Below are positions 12,579 to 14,408 of a stretch of DNA of 14,408 bases, piece after piece (position 1 is the stretch's first letter; every line of letters starts with the position of its first letter). The stretch comes from an uncultured Moraxellaceae bacterium (lineage in GTDB: Bacteria > Pseudomonadota > Gammaproteobacteria > Pseudomonadales > Moraxellaceae). The position numbers were made by a program, and so were the translations under genes. The stretch covers positions 1 to 14,408 of the forward strand of contig CALFYA010000107.1 of assembly GCA_937952925.1 (NCBI GenBank), in the 5' to 3' direction. The notes beneath the pieces are model-generated. The model was not told the origin of the DNA. It worked only from the letters and a program-made list of their open reading frames with translations, and did not search any database.

Positions 12579-14249
12579 TTACTTACGCAATTCTTTACGC
12601 AAAATCTTCCCAACAGGAGATTTTGGCAGCTCTTTGATGAACTCGATGTAGCGCGGTTGCTTGTAACCGGTGAGGTTGTCGCGGCAGAACGCTTTGACTT
12701 CGTCAATGGTCAGGCTTTCATCGCTCTTGACGATAAACAGCTTGGGCACTTCACCGCTCTTGTCATCTGCCACACCAATCGCTGCGGCTTCCAACACTTT
12801 GGGGTGCTTGGTGATGACTTCTTCGATTTCGGCGGGATACACGTTGAAGCCCGACACCAAAATCATGTCTTTCTTACGATCGACGATTTTGACGTAACCT
12901 TGGGCATCCATCACACCAATGTCACCACTACGGAAAAAGCCGTCGGCGGTCATCACTTTGGCGGTTTCTTCGGGGCGCTGCCAGTAGCCTTTCATGACCT
13001 GTGGGCCACGGATGGCGATTTCGCCACGCTCGCCTTGCGGAACGAGGTTGCCGTCGTCATCCATAATGGCGATTTCGGTCGATGGAATTGGAATCCCAAT
13101 GGTGCCGGTGTAGGCTTTGATATCCGGTGGGTTGGCGGTAGCGACTGGTGAGGTCTCCGACAAGCCATAGCCTTCGACAATCGGGACACCGGTGATTTTG
13201 TGCCATGCTTCAGCAGTCGATGGCAGCACGGCCATACCACCACCCATCGCCATCTTCATGTTGGAGTGATCCAAGGCTTTGAAGTCGTCGTTGTGTACCA
13301 AGGCATTAAACAAGGTATTGACCGCAGGGAAGAAGGCGGGCTTGTAGGTGCCGACTTCTTTGACAAGGCCGGGGATGTCGCGGGGGTTGGGCACCAGCAA
13401 GCTCATGCTGCCTTTGTACATGCCGTACATCGCGCAGACCATAAAGGCAAAAATGTGATAGAGCGGCAGGGCGCACAAAATCACTTTACCTTCTTGTTGG
13501 CCATTGCCAAACGCAATCACAAACATCGCATCGGCTTGCAGCAAATTGGCAACCAAGTTGCGGTGGGTCAGCTCAGCACCCTTCGAAACGCCGGTGGTAC
13601 CGCCGGTATATTGTAATACCGCAGTATCTGCCAAGGTGATTTGGGGGCGGCTGTAGGATTTGCCTTTCCCAATTGAAATGGCTTTGTTAAAGCCAATCGC
13701 ATTGGCGATGTTGTAGGCAGGGATTTCTTTGCGGACTTTTTGCAACACGAAATTGACAATCAAGCCTTTGGGAAAACCGAGCAAGTCGCCCACGGTGGCC
13801 AGCACCACATGGCGCACAGGCGTATTGGCCGCCACTTGCTGATAGACGTTGGCAAATTTGTCCAAAATCACCAGCACTTCAGAGCCAGAGTCTTTGAGTT
13901 GGTGCTCAAGCTCACGCGCGGTGTACAGTGGGTTGACGTTGACCAACACATAACCAGCACGCAAGATGCCGACCGCTGCAATGGGGTATTGCAACACGTT
14001 GGGCAACATCACCGCCACGCGAGCGCCTTTTTTGAGACCCAAGGATTGCAAGTATGCGGCAAATGCGCGGCTGGCCTCATCGACTTGACGGAAGGTGATC
14101 CGTTTGTCCATGCACACAAACGCGTCACGGTTGGCATATTGTTGGAAATTACGCTCGAAGATATCAACCATCGAGGTGTTGTCTGCCGGCAATACAACTT
14201 CGGGTACGATCCCCGATGCTTTGTATGTATCAAGCCAGATTTTGTCCAT
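12579..14249 (-). CDS. fadD: Long-chain fatty acid--CoA ligase
   Basis: This is a 556-residue AMP-forming acyl-CoA synthetase that activates fatty acids with ATP and CoA for beta-oxidation at the inner membrane. The family motifs are intact: the P-loop YTGGTTGVSKG (214-224), the A4/A5 motif VEGYGLSETSPV, the adenylate-binding FRSGDIGVMDAQGYVKIVDRKKD with its hinge, GFNVYPAEIEE, and the C-terminal catalytic lysine in SPVGKILRKELRK. Length and the N-terminus (MDKIWLDTYKASGIVPEV) match FadD of gammaproteobacteria. The ATG at 14249 is chosen for its strong ribosome binding site GGAGAG 7 bases upstream; an upstream in-frame ATG at 14318 lies within the promoter. A strong terminator follows. A promoter and palindromes are upstream. 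Confidence 0.96.
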   Translation of the reverse strand: MDKIWLDTYKASGIVPEVVLPADNTSMVDIFERNFQQYANRDAFVCMDKRITFRQVDEASRAFAAYLQSLGLKKGARVAVMLPNVLQYPIAAVGILRAGYVLVNVNPLYTARELEHQLKDSGSEVLVILDKFANVYQQVAANTPVRHVVLATVGDLLGFPKGLIVNFVLQKVRKEIPAYNIANAIGFNKAISIGKGKSYSRPQITLADTAVLQYTGGTTGVSKGAELTHRNLVANLLQADAMFVIAFGNGQQEGKVILCALPLYHIFAFMVCAMYGMYKGSMSLLVPNPRDIPGLVKEVGTYKPAFFPAVNTLFNALVHNDDFKALDHSNMKMAMGGGMAVLPSTAEAWHKITGVPIVEGYGLSETSPVATANPPDIKAYTGTIGIPIPSTEIAIMDDDGNLVPQGERGEIAIRGPQVMKGYWQRPEETAKVMTADGFFRSGDIGVMDAQGYVKIVDRKKDMILVSGFNVYPAEIEEVITKHPKVLEAAAIGVADDKSGEVPKLFIVKSDESLTIDEVKAFCRDNLTGYKQPRYIEFIKELPKSPVGKILRKELRK

Positions 14250-14311
14250 TGGGATCTCTCCAGATCGTTTGGAATGGATGTTCGCCGTCATATCGCGGCT
14301 TTTTGACCCTG

Positions 14312-14340
14312 ATACCAAAAAACAGAGTCTTTTTGGTCAA
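14312..14340 (-). promoter_or_regulatory. Predicted sigma70 promoter of fadD
   Basis: TTGACC (14340-14335) and TGGTAT (14317-14312) on the minus strand are 17 bases apart. Inside it an inverted repeat ACCAAAAA (14314-14321) / TTTTTGGT (14330-14337) with 8-base spacer spans the -35 to -10 region, a usual place for a repressor operator. Confidence 0.5.
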
Positions 14341-14344
14341 TGCG

Positions 14345-14373
14345 AATCCTAACAGGATTGTGTATCGACACAA
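14345..14373. promoter_or_regulatory. Two overlapping palindromes upstream of the fadD promoter
   Basis: AATCCT-aac-AGGATT (14345-14359) and TTGTGT-ATCG-ACACAA (14358-14373) are both perfect. They lie directly upstream of the -35 element. The second has the form of a regulator half-site pair. The binding protein cannot be named; it does not clearly match the known PsrA or FadR sites. Confidence 0.4.
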
Positions 14374-14408
14374 TAGCGATGTCGTCCTTCTCGCTTGGCC
14401 TGATAGAG

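Noticed and set aside
12567..13151. Long plus-strand frames opposite fadD (also 13200-13616 and 13740-14306)
   Set aside because: They are antisense shadows of the strongly conserved fadD; their His/Val/Gly-rich translations match no family.

Overview
The window looks like chromosomal DNA of a gammaproteobacterium, most likely Pseudomonadales and probably Moraxellaceae. Reasons: the divergent lptFG / pepA-holC arrangement, a FadD-type ligase, a tRNA-Pro with encoded CCA, Acinetobacter-like LptF and methyltransferase sequences, and two RNAs that look like targets of a Gac/Rsm system. Base composition is roughly balanced by eye, richer in GC than typical Acinetobacter. The assignment is inference; no search was possible.

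Layout. (1) 1-1400: the edge of an integrated element. A P4-type tyrosine integrase (minus strand, cut off by the window start) lies just downstream of a tRNA-Pro(UGG) 3' end, with a cluster of GTTGGTAT repeats and a terminator between them. (2) 1491-3490: a minus-strand run bolA, sirB2-like gene, orphan parA, small lipoprotein. (3) 3753-4562: xthA (exonuclease III), plus strand. (4) 4560-5126: two tandem, nearly identical noncoding transcription units. Each is about 155 nt, carries nine GGA motifs (several in hairpin loops), ends in a rho-independent terminator and has a GacA-box-like site at the same distance upstream. They look like paired RsmX/Y/Z (CsrB-type) CsrA/RsmA-sequestering sRNAs and are the most interesting content here. 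(5) 5203-5802: a small SAM-dependent methyltransferase. (6) 5833-9004: a minus-strand run lptF, lptG, PP2C phosphatase and a small protein. (7) 9151-11438: a plus-strand run pepA, holC and a small unknown gene. (8) 11435-12451: an AlgJ/AlgX-like SGNH O-acetyltransferase-type protein, minus strand. (9) 12579-14249: fadD, minus strand, with a promoter and two palindromes upstream.

How it fits together. Most protein genes are housekeeping: LPS export (LptFG), DNA repair and replication (XthA, HolC), peptide turnover (PepA), fatty acid activation (FadD) and iron-sulfur/stress functions (BolA). The accessory parts are the tRNA-linked integrase and possibly the orphan acetyltransferase. If the sRNA pair is what it appears to be, it would titrate CsrA/RsmA in response to GacS/GacA, controlling many genes outside this window.
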